From contig NZ_JAHUBR010000001.1 of assembly GCF_025376885.1 (NCBI RefSeq), positions 930,001 to 994,000 of the forward strand: a stretch of 64,000 bases of DNA, in the 5' to 3' direction. The position numbers and the translations under genes were made by a program. The notes beneath the pieces are model-generated. The model searched no databases and was not told where the DNA came from. It worked only from the letters and a program-made list of their open reading frames with translations. This DNA comes from Pseudoruegeria sp. SHC-113 (lineage in GTDB: Bacteria; Pseudomonadota; Alphaproteobacteria; Rhodobacterales; Rhodobacteraceae). This document shows, in pieces, positions 63,873-64,000 of this stretch (the first letter of the stretch is position 1; every line of letters begins with the position of its first letter).

Positions 63873-64000
63873 TCATTCCTGCGGAGCGGCCGAGGTGGAG
63901 GCGCGAACGATCAACTCCACGGGGGCGGTTTTCTGTTGGGTGTCGACCTTGGCGCCATTGCCGAGCGCCACGAGCATGCGGGCGATCTCCTGCCCGGCTT
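63873..64000 (-). CDS. LacI-family regulator, C-terminal fragment at window edge
   Basis: The last 42 codons of a gene that continues beyond the window. The translation AGQEIARMLVALGNGAKVD, then TAPVELIVRAST before the stop, is the typical end of a LacI-type effector domain. It is placed directly before the second ABC ATPase gene, so it probably controls that sugar system. Confidence 0.65.
   Translation of the reverse strand, partial: AGQEIARMLVALGNGAKVDTQQKTAPVELIVRASTSAAPQE

Overview
The window reads as a high-GC alphaproteobacterial chromosome, most likely Rhodobacteraceae (Roseobacter-type). The grounds are gene-transfer-agent-like tail genes, TRAP and sugar ABC transporter clusters, and tightly packed operons. 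No rRNA, tRNA or CRISPR array was seen.

Region 1 (1 to about 31,241) is most of a tailed, siphovirus-type prophage, cut at its left side by the window edge. It opens with replication and recombination genes: a nuclease tail, a primase-helicase, palindromic repeats and a RuvC-like resolvase. Two DNA methyltransferases follow. Next comes a complete head module: terminase small and large subunits, gpW-like connector, portal, a prohead protease fused to the major capsid protein, and a decoration protein. The tail module has a textbook -1 frameshift site in the tail-assembly chaperone, a tape measure protein, and DUF2460/DUF2163/NlpC-P60/'megatron' baseplate genes. A lysis cassette (holin, endolysin, nested spanin pair) lies inside the tail module. 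A DUF3800 gene sits as a cargo 'moron' among the tail genes. No integrase or phage repressor is in the window.

Region 2 (about 31,242 to 44,161) is an accessory island. A five-gene operon runs on the minus strand: WYL regulator, DUF499-type ATPase, a small protein of unknown function, a DUF1156-type zinc-ribbon DNA methylase, and a PLD-SNF2 helicase. It looks like a methylation-linked anti-phage system related in logic to DISARM and BREX but without their signature genes. It has its own sigma70-like promoter and a candidate operator. A small divergent gene and an AlpA-like HTH gene lie at its right side. The left junction truncates a small late phage gene. The right junction abuts the 3' part of a LysR gene, so the element probably integrated into that gene.

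Region 3 (about 44,162 to 64,000) is ordinary host metabolism. A LysR regulator diverges from an operon holding a TRAP transporter, a serine hydrolase, a fused indolepyruvate ferredoxin oxidoreductase-type enzyme, a dihydroxy-acid dehydratase and an FMN-dependent L-lactate dehydrogenase-type enzyme. Together these suggest uptake and conversion of (di)hydroxy acids through 2-oxo acids to acyl-CoA. Convergent to it is a sugar ABC transporter operon (ATPase, binding protein, two permeases). Then come an AGCS-family amino acid:cation symporter, a second sugar-type ABC ATPase and the end of a LacI-family regulator.
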